Shown here: piece by piece, positions 34,535-44,639 of the stretch | Layout: the number at the start of each line of letters is the position of its first letter | Position numbering within the stretch: the stretch's first letter is position 1 | Origin: Sciurus carolinensis | Lineage: Eukaryota; Chordata; Mammalia; Rodentia; Sciuridae | Assembly (NCBI RefSeq): GCF_902686445.1 | Contig: NC_062217.1 | Span: 88,097,758 to 88,161,757 of the forward strand | Length of the DNA stretch: 64,000 nucleotides | Direction of reading: 5' to 3' | Notes under the pieces: model-generated | Databases searched by the model: none | Seen by the model: only the letters and a program-made list of their open reading frames with translations | What the model was told of the DNA's origin: nothing | Translations under genes and position numbers: made by a program

Positions 34535-34790
34535 ACTACAGTTTACCCTTCATGTTTGCAGGTTTCACATCCATGGATTCAACCCACTTTTGAACAAATA
34601 CATTGGAAAAAACAAACAGTACATCTTTACTGAATATCTACAGACTTTTTCTTTTCATAATTACGCAATCAACACATTATAGCAATTATTTTATATAGGA
34701 ATTTAATTTTATTAGTTATTTCAAGTAATCTACAGATAATTTAATTTTACAAAAAAATGTGCATAGGTAATATTTCACAACAGGGACAAC
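34535..34790 (+). mobile_element. MER2-like Tigger DNA transposon
   Basis: TTTCACATCCATGGATTCAA, CTGAATATCTACAGACTTTT, ATTATAGCAATTATTTTATA, AAGTAATCTACAGATAATTT and ATGTGCATAGGTAATAT follow the known order of a Tigger-derived non-autonomous element. Non-coding. Confidence 0.78.
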
Positions 34791-36179
34791 TGTCCTGAGA
34801 TACAAGTACATCAAAAACCCATCACTGTACAATAAAGTGGATAAAATCTACATCTAGAAAACTGGTGATCCACACCTAAGAATTTAGGAGGCAATCATAT
34901 TGAAAAGGAAACCCCAAACTTAGACAAAAGTAGAATGTCACAGTTCAACACTTAAATTCCAAACAGAAAAATAGGAAATAAGATGCTAAAGCAGACCAAT
35001 TCAGGGCCACTAATAGCATATGTGATTTTATAAAATAATGAATAAGGATTTAAAAACAGGATATCAAAACCATAATAAATGAGAACAGTTGTTTCAATGA
35101 TGGAAAGTCTCCATGGTTAGGACAAAAGGCAAATGAAGAAGAAGCACATTAATTAACACCCCTATCTAAGAAGCATTAATCAATTACACTCACAACTCAT
35201 TGGTAAGAACTACTCTCTTTATCCAAATCTAATTGCAAGACACACTAAGCAATTCAGGTTTGCAAATAGATTTTTGATGCAGTTTGAAATTTCTGCTACG
35301 TCAGAGGTAGCAAATAGACTAACAAAGGTGCTTATTTCATGGTAGAAGAAAGTTTATTTTTCCTGTACCTTAGAACTTGACATATACAGTTTGTTATGAA
35401 TTTGTGCTCATTATTTCTCATTCTTCCTTTAAAAAAAAAAAGAAATTCTGTGAAAAAAATATTTTACTGAAATTTGCATATTGATTTGAAAGATTATGTA
35501 GAAAACCTATCTTTCTTCTTCTGGATAAATCTCAAGAACTTCCATAACTGCATTACTACTAGTCCCCAGTGATACTGGCAGATTTGTGTGAAATAATTTG
35601 AGTTAATTATTATAATGTTGAACCTTTATAACAATGCATCTTGAAACATAAACTACATCTGGACTTGCTGGCAGGTGAAGTCATGTACGCTCTCCTTATT
35701 GTTTACACCAGTTATCTACTATTATATCCAAATGAATTCCAGTGCTAAAGGTCAATGCCAATGTCAAAGGGCAGAAGAGAAATAATAATGGTGATAAGGT
35801 ACTGACAATTAGAAATTGATATCTAAAGAATGTAAGGGACAAAATGAATAGTGTGTTTAAACAATTAAAATGTTAGTAATGAATTTGTGAAGAAGCCTGG
35901 TGCACTTACTACAATTCATATTTTGGTTTCTTAGCTGATATCCAGATTTGTTTCAAGAAAATTGATTGAAGGTATGTTTTATATAAAGGACAGGGTAGCA
36001 ATTGTCATCTAGTAGATTCACATATCAAATAATTCAACTGCCATTGCCCATGGAAATGATGGCAACTACATTGTGTTACCTGTAAGCTCTTTAACACAAC
36101 CTAGAGGGAAGGAAAAAGAACTAAGCCATAAGGGTACCCAAAGTAGTCAATAGAAGATTATGGTACAGGTAGCTATGTC
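34791..36179. other. Unique AT-rich intergenic DNA
   Basis: No gene or named repeat. An A11 run lies near 35430. Confidence 0.5.
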
Positions 36180-36630
36180 CTGTGCTGATGCTGTCCAGCG
36201 GAGTCAATTTGGCCCGGGGGACAAAAGAGTAGCAAATTCGGAAAGGTTTATTGATGAATCAGGAAACCCGGAACTTGGAACCTCCAACCTCTTAAAAAAA
36301 AAAAAAAAAAAAAAAACCCTTTCCAGCACTCCAGGAGAGTCGGCTTATATCCCCTTAAGGAGGCGAAAGGAAGGGCTGACGCCAATTATGCAAAGATTAG
36401 GCGAGAGCTAGCTACCCAATCATGGTAAAGGTCAAAATGAGTAGGCATGAGCAGGAGCACCTGTGCACACGTTGTGTGCGTGGACTTAATTGGATACGGC
36501 CAATGACAAATCACCTGGGTGTGCTTATGCTAATCAACCTCCTCACCTTCGATGTGATCAAAGCAACCTCTGGCTGGCTGCCAAGCACCATCCCGGTGCC
36601 ATCCACATGGCATAGCCCCCAACACTGTGC
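36180..36630 (-). mobile_element. Solo LTR, class II-like endogenous retrovirus, with 6-bp target duplication
   Basis: The LTR spans 36186-36624 (439 bp). On the minus strand it begins TGTTGGGGGCTATGCC and ends GACAGCATCA. The exact duplication CTGTGC flanks it at 36180-36185 and 36625-36630. A TATA box (GATATAAG) lies at 36344-36351 and an AATAAA at 36247-36252. A 23-base homopolymer (36294-36316; A on plus, T on minus) sits between them, inside the inferred R region. Its first 90 or so bases match the LTR at 6625 (both continue GGCAGCCAGCCAGA and TTTGATCACAT), but the remainder differs in length and content. Confidence 0.87.
36344..36351 (-). promoter_or_regulatory. TATA box of solo LTR
   Basis: GATATAAG on the minus strand, about 95 bases upstream of the LTR's AATAAA. 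Confidence 0.6.
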
Positions 36631-37442
36631 CACATTAAAGCCATGTGGGAGCCATCAATATGTTACTATGTCTTCAAAGAAGTAAGTTTCAACTTTAAAG
36701 TTTCATTAGAAAGTACAAAATTTCAAATTCATACCTTATTTTTCTCAATACTAATGCATGTCCTATAAAACATTATTAATAGATTTTAGTGAATTATGTT
36801 TATTTTATATATTGCCAAAAGTATTTAAGATTTTGGATGTCTAAAATATTATATCTCCCCTCATAAATAATAAATAAACTTCAGAATTTTATTACTGCAT
36901 TGAAGGTGTCATATTTCTCTGCCATGTTACAGTATTCAGAATCACATGGATTAAAATGCAGAAGAGAACAAAATTGGAAAAATCATATATCAAGTGAGAA
37001 AAATATGTCAGTGTCTCCAAGGCTTTCCTTTGAAAAGTCAAGATTTCTGTGGTTTAAATTGAGCATAACACAGTCAAATAGAAAAGTAGAGAGGTACTGA
37101 GATTTCAGTAAAAGACTTTTCAGTACCCAAATGTGGATCTAATTTATTCTCTTGAGATGATCCATGGTAGTATTCCCAAATGATCGTATACACTGCATGG
37201 TTTTTAGTAAACTTATGATGATCTTATTTTTACAACAAGGCAAGGAATTAGAAAAGCTGTCCTTGTTCAATTTTACCCACTTCCATAAAAACTTTTTAAC
37301 CTGAAATAAAATCCGTTTAACCAGCCATGGCTAGCACTGTTATAACAATAGCTGCCAGCTGGATGGCCTGCAGCTCCATGATATACATAGGCATCATATC
37401 AACTCCAGATCCTTCTGAAATATTGGATTTAATTCACACATC
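36631..37442. other. Unique DNA between the LTR and the full-length L1
   Basis: No gene or recognised repeat. Frames of 66-68 codons have no identifiable product. Confidence 0.5.
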
Positions 37443-37455
37443 AGAAAAGGTGTTG

Positions 37456-38062
37456 GATCCAAGATGGCGGCCTAGAGGGAGACTGCACCCCCAGTCGCTC
37501 CTGAACCCAGGAGTTAAGAAGGGGAGGCATTGAGAGACTCAGGACTGAAATAGAGCCACGGGTGAGTCTGCCCACTGGGTAAAGCTCAGCCCGGGTGGCA
37601 GGCCCAGATAGAGGTGGCTTATCGGAGCCAGGCAGGGCAGCTAGAGTCATCCACAGGCAGCCCTACGCACTCCAGCGGTGGGCCCCGCCCACGCAGCCAG
37701 CTTCTCCAGGTTCTCAGAATGGAACTGGCCCGCTAGTGAGAGCCTTTCTGACCAGAACAAGCTCCGAGTCCCGGAGCCAGTGCAGCGCAGCGTACTCCGG
37801 CACGCAAGCAGATTCAGGGACCAGGATAGGACAGCCAGAGACTTCCCCAAGTAGCCTGGACCCCTGCGGTGGGAGGTGCCGTTCAAGGCTAGCTTCTCGG
37901 AGCTGACCGCCCAGTGAGAGTCTTTTTACATAGAACCAGCCACAAGCCCCCGAACCAACAGAGAGCTTTGATCTGCAAGCAGCCTCTGGAATCAGGGCAG
38001 GGCAGCCAGAGACCTCTTCAGGCGGCTCTGCCCACTCGGGCTGCAGGCTCTCTTCACGGGGC
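37456..38062 (+). promoter_or_regulatory. L1 5'UTR monomer 1 (607 bp)
   Basis: Starts GATCCAAGATGGCGGCC, a YY1-type site like the one at the start of human L1 and a plausible start-site determinant. It is CpG- and GC-rich. Its first 200 or so bases recur at 38063 with few differences. It carries a GGGTGAGT splice-donor-like site at 37560-37567 and looser internal subrepeats of roughly 175-195 bases (each with a GGGCAGCCAGAGAC-like segment and a GTGAGAGxxTTT segment). Acting as a pol II promoter is inferred from the family. Confidence 0.85.
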
Positions 38063-38460
38063 GATCCAAGATGGCGGCCTAGAGGGAGACTGCACCCCCA
38101 GTCGCTCCAGAACCCAGGAGTTAAGAAGGGGAGGCATTGAGAGACTCGGACTGAAATAGAGCCACAGGTGAGTCTGCCCACTGGGTAAAGCTCGGCCCTG
38201 GTGGCAGGCCCAGATAGAGGCGGCTTATTGGAGCCAGGCAGGGCAGCTAGAGTCTTCCCAAGGTAGCCTTCCACACTCCAGCAGTGGGCTCCTCCCACAC
38301 AGCCAGCTGCACGGTGCAGGCCAACAGTGAGAGCATTTCCGCACAGAGCCAGTTCCAAACCGTGGAACCAGTAGGGGGCTAGGGGCAGTTTTCTTCGGAT
38401 GCGCTGCTTTATCAGATTCCTCCAAGACATCAGGCTACTGAAGGCTGGGAGGTGATACAC
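37714..38460 (-). other. Antisense open frame of 248 codons across the L1 5'UTR
   Basis: The minus strand is open from an ATG at 38460 to a stop at 37714, crossing the monomer boundary. The predicted product (MYHLPAFSSLMSWRNLIKQR...) has internally repetitive Leu/Gly/Ser/Pro-rich segments because it reads through 5'UTR subrepeats. The same antisense frame is open in monomer 1 (37441-37650: LAALPGSDKPPLSGPATRAE, against LAALPGSNKPPLSGPATRAE in monomer 2). No known domain. It recalls the antisense ORF0 of primate L1 in position only, with no sequence relationship. A chance frame in GC-rich DNA is quite possible. Confidence 0.4.
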
Positions 38461-38480
38461 TGGAAATCTACTGGGACACT
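38063..38480 (+). promoter_or_regulatory. L1 5'UTR monomer 2, shortened, joined to ORF1
   Basis: Restarts with the same GATCCAAGATGGCGGCC after an exact 607-base period. It matches monomer 1 closely for about 240 bases, then leads into a unique segment before ORF1. It has the perfect splice-donor consensus CAGGTGAGT at 38165-38173. Tandem 5'UTR units are known from mouse and rat L1; here the unit is about 600 bp long. Confidence 0.85.
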
Positions 38481-38536
38481 ATAAGCCAATAGCGGAAAAC
38501 TGCAATATCTCAGGGTCCCACTGACAACTGACCAAT

Positions 38537-39582
38537 ATGAGAAAACAAGGGAAGAAAATGTCCCAAACAAACCTAGATACTACATCAATAAAACCCAATG
38601 ACAGCACAGCAGAAGAAATGTCAGAAAGGGAGTTCAGAATGTACGCAATTAAAACGATCAGGGAAGCTAATGAGGAGATGAAAGAGCAAATGCAGGCATT
38701 GAAGGAGGAGATGAAAGAGCAAATGCAGGCATTAAATGATCGCACCAATCAACAGTTAAAAGACCAAATACGGGAAGCAAGAGATCATTTCAATAAAGAG
38801 TTAGAGATACTGAAAAAAAAACAAACTGAAATCCTTGAAATGAAGGAAACAATAAACCAAGTTAAAAACTCCATAGAAAGCATAACCAATAGGATAGAAC
38901 ACCTGGAAGACAGAACCTCAGACATTGAAGACAAATTATTTAATCTTGAAAGCAAAGTTGGCCAAACAGAAAAGATGGTAAGAAATCATGAACAGAATCT
39001 ACAAGAATTATGGGATATCATGAAAAGGCCAAATTTAAGAATTATTGGGATTGAGGAAGGCTTAGAGAAACAAACCAAAGGAATGAACAATCTATTCAAT
39101 GAAATAATAACAGAAAATTTCCCAAATCTGAAGAATGAAATGGAAAACCAAGTACAAGAGGCTTATAGAACTCCAAACATACAAAATTACAACAGACCCA
39201 CACCAAGGCACATTATTATGAAAATACCTAACATACAAAATAAAGACAGAATTTTAAAGGCCGCGAGAGAAAAGAATCAAATTACATTCAGAGTGAAACC
39301 AATAAGAATATCAGCAGATTTTTCAATCCAGACCGAAAAGCTAGAAGGGCCTGGAACAACATATACCAAGCCCTGAAAGAAAACGGATGCCAACCAAGAA
39401 TCTTATACCCAGCAAAACTTACCTTCAAATTTGACGATGAAATAAGATCCTTCCATGATAAACAAAAGCTAAAGGAATTTACAAAAAGAAAGCCAGCATT
39501 ACAGAACATTCTCAGCAAAATATTCCATGAGGAAGAGATGAAAAACAACGATGCAAATCAGCAACAGGAGGCGCTAGCCTAA
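38537..39582 (+). pseudogene. L1 ORF1 (RNA-binding chaperone), one frameshift
   Basis: L1 ORF1p forms trimers that coat L1 RNA and act as a nucleic-acid chaperone. The frame starts at ATG 38537. Residues about 36-160 are a Glu/Lys/Gln-rich coiled coil, about 162-255 the RRM (PNLRIIGIEEGLEKQ, RPTPRHIIMKIP), then the start of the C-terminal domain (FRVKPIRISADFS). A one-base deletion near 39333 (residue 265) diverts the frame to an early stop at 39374-39376, giving 279 aa. The normal C-terminus (KARRAWNNIYQALKENGCQP and onward) continues in another frame to a TAA at 39580-39582, which would give about 348 residues. An 11-residue unit (EEMKEQMQALK/N) is repeated in tandem at residues 46-67. No function is expected without the C-terminal domain. 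Confidence 0.93.
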
Positions 39583-39613
39583 AGGAATAGCCAAATAAAG
39601 GAGAAACCAAATC

Positions 39614-42600
39614 ATGTCAAAAACAAATATGAGTCAATTGACTGGGAATACAAATCATATCACAATAATAACCCTGAATGTTAATGGCCTGAATTTATCA
39701 ATCAAAAGACACAGAATGGCAGATTGAATTAAAAAGAAAAATCCAACAATATGCTGCCTGCAAGAGACTCATCTCATAGAAAGAGACACCCATAGACTAA
39801 AGGTGAAAGGATGGGGAAAAACATAGCATGCACACGGACACAGCAAAAAAGCTGGAGTATCCATTCTCATCTCAGATAATGTGGACTTCAAACCAAAACT
39901 AGTCAGAAGGGATAAAGAAGGACATTACATGCTGCTTAAGGGAAGCATAAATCAGCAAGACATAACAATCATAAATATCTATGCCCCGAACATTGGCTCA
40001 TCCACGTACGTCAAACAAATCCTTCTCAATTCCAGTAATCAAATAGACCACAACACAATAATACTAGGTGATTTTAACACACCTCTCTCACCACTGGATA
40101 GATTGTCCAAACAAAAATTGAATAAAGAAATTATAGATCTCAACAACACAATCAGCAATTTAGACTTAACGGACATATATAGAATATACCATCCAACAAA
40201 GAACGAATACACTTTCTTCTCAGCAGCACATGGATCCTTCTCTAAAATAGACCATATTTTATGCCACAAAGCTACTGTTAGCAAATACAAGAAGATAGAG
40301 ATACTACCTTGTACTCTATCTGATCATAATGGATTGAAATTAGAAATAAATGACAGAATAAAAAACAGAAACTTCTCCAATACCTGGAGACTAAATAATA
40401 CACTATTATATGATGAATGGATAACAGAAGACATCAGGAGGGAAATAAAAAAATTCTTAGAAGTAAACGAGAACAAAGACACATCATATCAAAATCTCTG
40501 GGACACTATGAAAGCAGTACTTAGAGGAAGATTTATTTCATGGGGTGCATTCAAAAAAAGAAGTAGAAATCAACAAATAAACGACTTAACACTACAGCTC
40601 AAAGCGCTAGAAAAAGAAGAGCAGACCAATACCAAAAGTAGTAGAAGACAGGAAATAGTTAAAATCAGAGCCGAAATCAACGAAATCGAAACAAAAGAAA
40701 CAATTGGAAAAATTAACAAAATAAATAGTTGGTTCTTTGAAAAAATAAATAAAATTGATAAACCCTTAGCCACACTAACAAAGAGAAAGAGGGAGAAAAC
40801 TCAAATTACTAAAATTCGGAATGAACAAGGAAACATCACAACAGACACGAGTGAAATACAAAACATAATTAGAAGCTATTTCGAAAATCTATACTCCAAC
40901 AAAACAGAAAACCTCGAAGACATCAACAAATTTCTAGAGACATATGAACTACCTAAACTGAACGAGGAGGACATACACAACTTAAATAAACCAATTTCAA
41001 GCAATGAAATAGAAGAGGTCATCAAAAGCCTACCAACAAAGAAAAGTCCAGGACCAGATGGTTCTCAGCCGATTTCTACAAAACCTTTAAAGAAGAGCTC
41101 ATTCCAATACTCCTCAAACTATTCCATGAAATAGAAGAGGAGGGAACCCTACCAAACTCGTTCTATGAAGCCAATATCACCCTGATACCTAAACCAGACA
41201 GAGACACATCGAGGAAAGAAAATTTCAGACCCAAGATCCTTAATGAATATTGATGCAAAAATTCTCAACAAAATTTTAGCAAATCGCATACAAATATATA
41301 TTAAAAAGATAGTGCACCACGATCAAGTGGGTTTTATCCCAGGGATGCAAGGTTGGTTCAACATTCGGAAATCAATAAATGTCATTCACCATATCAACAG
41401 ACTTAAAGTTAAGAATCACATGATTATTTCAATAGATGCAGAAAAAGCATTCGATAAAATACAGCATCCCTTCATGCTCAAAACACTAGAAAAAATTGGG
41501 GTAGTGGGAACATTCTTAACATTATAAAGGCAATCTACGCTAAGCCCATGGCTAATATCATTCTAAATGGTGAAAAACTGAAAGCGTTCCCCCTAAAAAC
41601 TGGAACAAGGCAGGGATGCCCTCTTTCACCACTTCTATTCAACATCGTCCTTGAGACTCTAGCCAGAGCAATCAGACAAACCAAAGAAATTAAAGGGATA
41701 CAAATAGGAAAAGAAGAACTCAAACTATCCCTGTTCGCTGATGACATGATTATATATTTAGAGGAACCTGGAAATTCCACCAGAAAACTTTTAGAACTCA
41801 TAAGTGAATTCAGTAAAGTAGCAGGTTACAAGATCAATGCTGATAAATCCAATGCATTTTTATACATAAGTGATGAATCTTCAGAAAGAGAAATTAGGAA
41901 AACTACCCCATTCACAATAGCATCGAAAAAAATAAAATACGTGGGAATCAATCTCACAAAAGAGGTGAAAGTCCTCTACAATGAGAACTACAGAACACTA
42001 AAGAAAGAAATTAAAGAAAACCTTAGAAGATGGAAAGATCTCCCATGTTCCTGGATAGGCAGAATTAATATCGTCAAAATGGCTATACTACCTAAAGTGC
42101 TATACAGATTCAATGCAATTCCAATTAAAATCCCAATGATATACCTTGCAGAAATAGAGCAAGCAATTATGAAATTCATCTGGAAGAATAAAAAACCTAG
42201 AATAGCTAAAGCAATCCTCAGTAGCAAGAGCGAAGCAGGGGGTATTGCAATACCAGATCTTCAACTCTACTACAAAGCAATAGTAACAAAAACAGGCATG
42301 GTATTGGTACCAAAATAGACAGGTAGATCAATGGTACAGAATAGAGGACATGGACACAAACCCAAATAAATACAATTTTCTCATACTAGACAAAGGTTCC
42401 AAAAATATGCAATGGAGAAAAGATAGCCTCTTCAACAAATGGTGCTGGGAAAACTGGAAAACCATATGTAACAGAATGAAATTAAACCCCTATCTCTCAG
42501 CCTACACAAAACTCAACTCAAAATGGATCAAGGACCTCGGAATCAGACCAGAGACCCTGCATCTTATAGAAGAAAAGGTAGGTCCAAATCTTCAACTTGT

Positions 42601-43438
42601 TGGCTTAGGATCAGACTTCCTTAACAGGACTCCCATAGCACAAGAAATAAAAGCAAGAATCAACAACTGGGATAGATTCAAACTTAAAAGCTTTCTCTCA
42701 GCAAAGGAAACTATCAGAAATGTGAAGAGAGAGCCTACAGAGTGGGAGAATATTTTTGCCAACCATACCTCAGATAGAGCGCTAATTTCCAGAATATATA
42801 AAGAACTCCAAAAACTCTACACGAAGAATACAAATAATCCAATCAACAAATGGGCTAAGGAAATGAACAGACACTTCACAGAAGAAGATGTACAAGTAAT
42901 CACCAGATATATGAAAAAATGTTCAACATTCCTAGTAATAAGGGAAATGCAAATCAAAACTACCCTAAGATTTCATCTCACCCCAATTAGAATGGCGATT
43001 ATCAAGAATACAAGCAACAATAGGTGTTGGGGAGGATGTGGTGAAAAAGGAACACTCATACATTGATGGCGGGGTTGCAAATTAGTGCAGCCACTCTGGA
43101 AAGCAGTGTGGAGATTCCTCAGAAAGCTTGGAATGGAAACACAATTTGACCCAGCTATCCCACTCCTTGGCCTATACCCAAAGGACTTAAAATCAGCATA
43201 CTACAGAGATACAGCCACAGCAATGTTCATTGCTGCTCAATTCACCATAGCCAGATTGTGGAACCAACCTAGATGCCCTTCAGTTGATGAATGGATTAAG
43301 AAACTGTGGCATATTTATACAATGGAATATTACTCCGCAATGAAGAATGATAAAATTATGGCATTTGTAGGCAAATGGTCGAAATTGGAGAATATCATGC
43401 TAAGTGAGATAAGCCAATCTCAAAAAACTAAAGGATGA
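39614..43438 (+). pseudogene. L1 ORF2 (endonuclease-reverse transcriptase), three stops and four frameshifts
   Basis: Full ORF2 length, about 1,275 codons. The N-terminal APE-type endonuclease shows LNVNGLN, QETH (39761-39772), YAPN, GDFN (40067-40078) and SDH (40319-40327). The reverse transcriptase shows the catalytic FADD at 41734-41745 (residue about 708) after [15 protein letters not shown]. The C-terminal Cys motif CX3CX7HX4C lies around 43025-43080. Lesions: TGA at 39725 (normally Trp), TAG at 39824 (normally Tyr), one-base loss near 41060, one-base gain near 41235, one-base loss near 41518, one-base gain near 42295, and TGA at 43064 (Cys in the older L1 at 23 kb). Frame bookkeeping is consistent: the gains and losses restore frame before the natural TGA at 43436-43438. 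Catalytic residues are preserved between lesions. Confidence 0.96.
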
Positions 43439-43671
43439 ATGATCTCGCTGATAAGCGGATGAGGACATATAATGGGGGGTGGGAGGGACTAGCATTAGAT
43501 TTAGGGTTAGGTTTAGAGTTAGGCTAAGGAGAGCGGTAAGAATGAAGGAAAGAAGGACTGTATAGAGGGAAAAGAGGGGTGGGGGGGTGGGGGGGAAGGG
43601 AAAAAAAATAAACATCATTACCCTATGTAAACGTAAAAAAAAATAATAATAATAAAAAAAAGAAAAAAAAA
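43439..43671 (+). promoter_or_regulatory. L1 3'UTR with G-rich tract, poly(A) signal and A-rich tail
   Basis: Contains a G-rich segment GGGGGGTGGGAGGG at 43464-43477 and the tract G4-T-G7-T-G7-AA-G3 at 43576-43600, which fits the G-quadruplex pattern known in L1 3'UTRs. Five TTAG-starting hexamers in a row lie at 43495-43524, AATAAA at 43607-43612, and the A-rich tail runs to 43671. This 3'UTR differs from those of the older L1 copies at 2.3, 17.4 and 22.8 kb. Confidence 0.88.
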
Positions 43672-43683
43672 AGAAAAGGTGTT

Positions 43684-44639
43684 AATCTTGTCATTGCAAT
43701 AGAATTGTTTACAATTATGGGAGGAAACTAAATTTTGATATTTCTTCTTTCTTCATAGAACAATCAATAGAGAGGGTCTTTTAATTTCTTTCTTCTTTCA
43801 TAAAATCAATGTAAAAATAATCCCTTTGGTGACCATCTTACTTTTAATGTTTATGATATCAACCAATTTTAAGATACAAAAAGTTATTATACAACAGTTG
43901 ATATACATATAGATTTTAAAAGAGCATAATTTTATTATTATGAAGTGAGTCAAAAGAAAAATGAAGCACTGCTATATCTTATACTAGTTTTGTTCCATTA
44001 AATATTCTTCATCTAAGTACGTAGATATTATACAATGCTAGAATTTATCAATATATTATACTTCATTGATACATTAATTGAGTGTATCTATTTACATGAG
44101 GACATAAAAGATGTATGATCTAGATAGCCTGTGGTTTCTCTTCTTGTGAAGGGTTTTAAAAACAAAAATTAAATCTTCTTTATTCTCACATAATCTTACA
44201 GATTTCAAAATTGGTCATAATTTTACATACTGAATCAGTTTTTTTCTGTGTGCAAATAATATCTCTCCACTAACAACTAATTTTTATACTAGTCAATTAG
44301 AATCAGAGGTAAAAATGCTTATAATATAGTGAACAAAAGTAATATTTTGTGACAATTACATTCATTTATTTTTACTGAAACTGAGCTTATAGGATGAGAA
44401 TACTCATCACCATTGGCTATGAAAATCTGTTTCAGTTGATTCAGAGATGGCCATAATAATTGTATTTATGTATCTGTTTAGATATGTTTATACTTAGTTT
44501 TATTCATTAATTAATTTGCTTGTCTGATTATAAGACTATAATAAGTGTATGCTAATCTGTCACCAAGAATTGGACTGTAATAAATACCCCTAAATCCATT
44601 ATAACAACTTCACATTTCTAACCAGATTATCCCTCTTTT
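43684..44639. other. Unique AT-rich DNA
   Basis: No gene or named repeat. Confidence 0.5.

Larger units (their letters stand above)
37443..43683 (+). mobile_element. Full-length L1 retrotransposon with 12-bp target duplication, coding-defective
   Basis: The element is 37455-43671 (6.2 kb), between perfect copies of AGAAAAGGTGTT at 37443-37454 and 43672-43683. In order it has a tandem-repeat 5'UTR of about 1 kb, ORF1 (38537-39582), a 31-base spacer, ORF2 (39614-43438) and a 3'UTR with a poly(A) signal and an A-rich tail. Both ORFs are broken (one and seven lesions), so it is not autonomous. The GC-rich, CpG-rich 5'UTR stands out sharply from the AT-rich surroundings. The intact duplication and complete 5' end indicate a single clean insertion, yet the lesion count shows it is not recent. 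Confidence 0.96.

Noticed and set aside
36160..36685. Two adjacent plus-strand frames of 83 and 87 codons
   Set aside because: They run antisense through the solo LTR and include its A-run (poly-Lys); not genes.
37327..37533. 68-codon frame starting just upstream of the L1
   Set aside because: Its second half is the L1 5'UTR; crosses the insertion boundary by chance.
39288..42227. Minus-strand frames of 67-88 codons inside the full-length L1
   Set aside because: Antisense shadows of ORF1 and ORF2, with Ile/Leu/Phe/Ser-rich composition typical of reverse-strand reading of Lys/Asn-rich codons.
43495..43524. Interstitial telomere site
   Set aside because: Only one of the five hexamers is an exact TTAGGG and the row lies inside an L1 3'UTR, so it does not mark a chromosome fusion.
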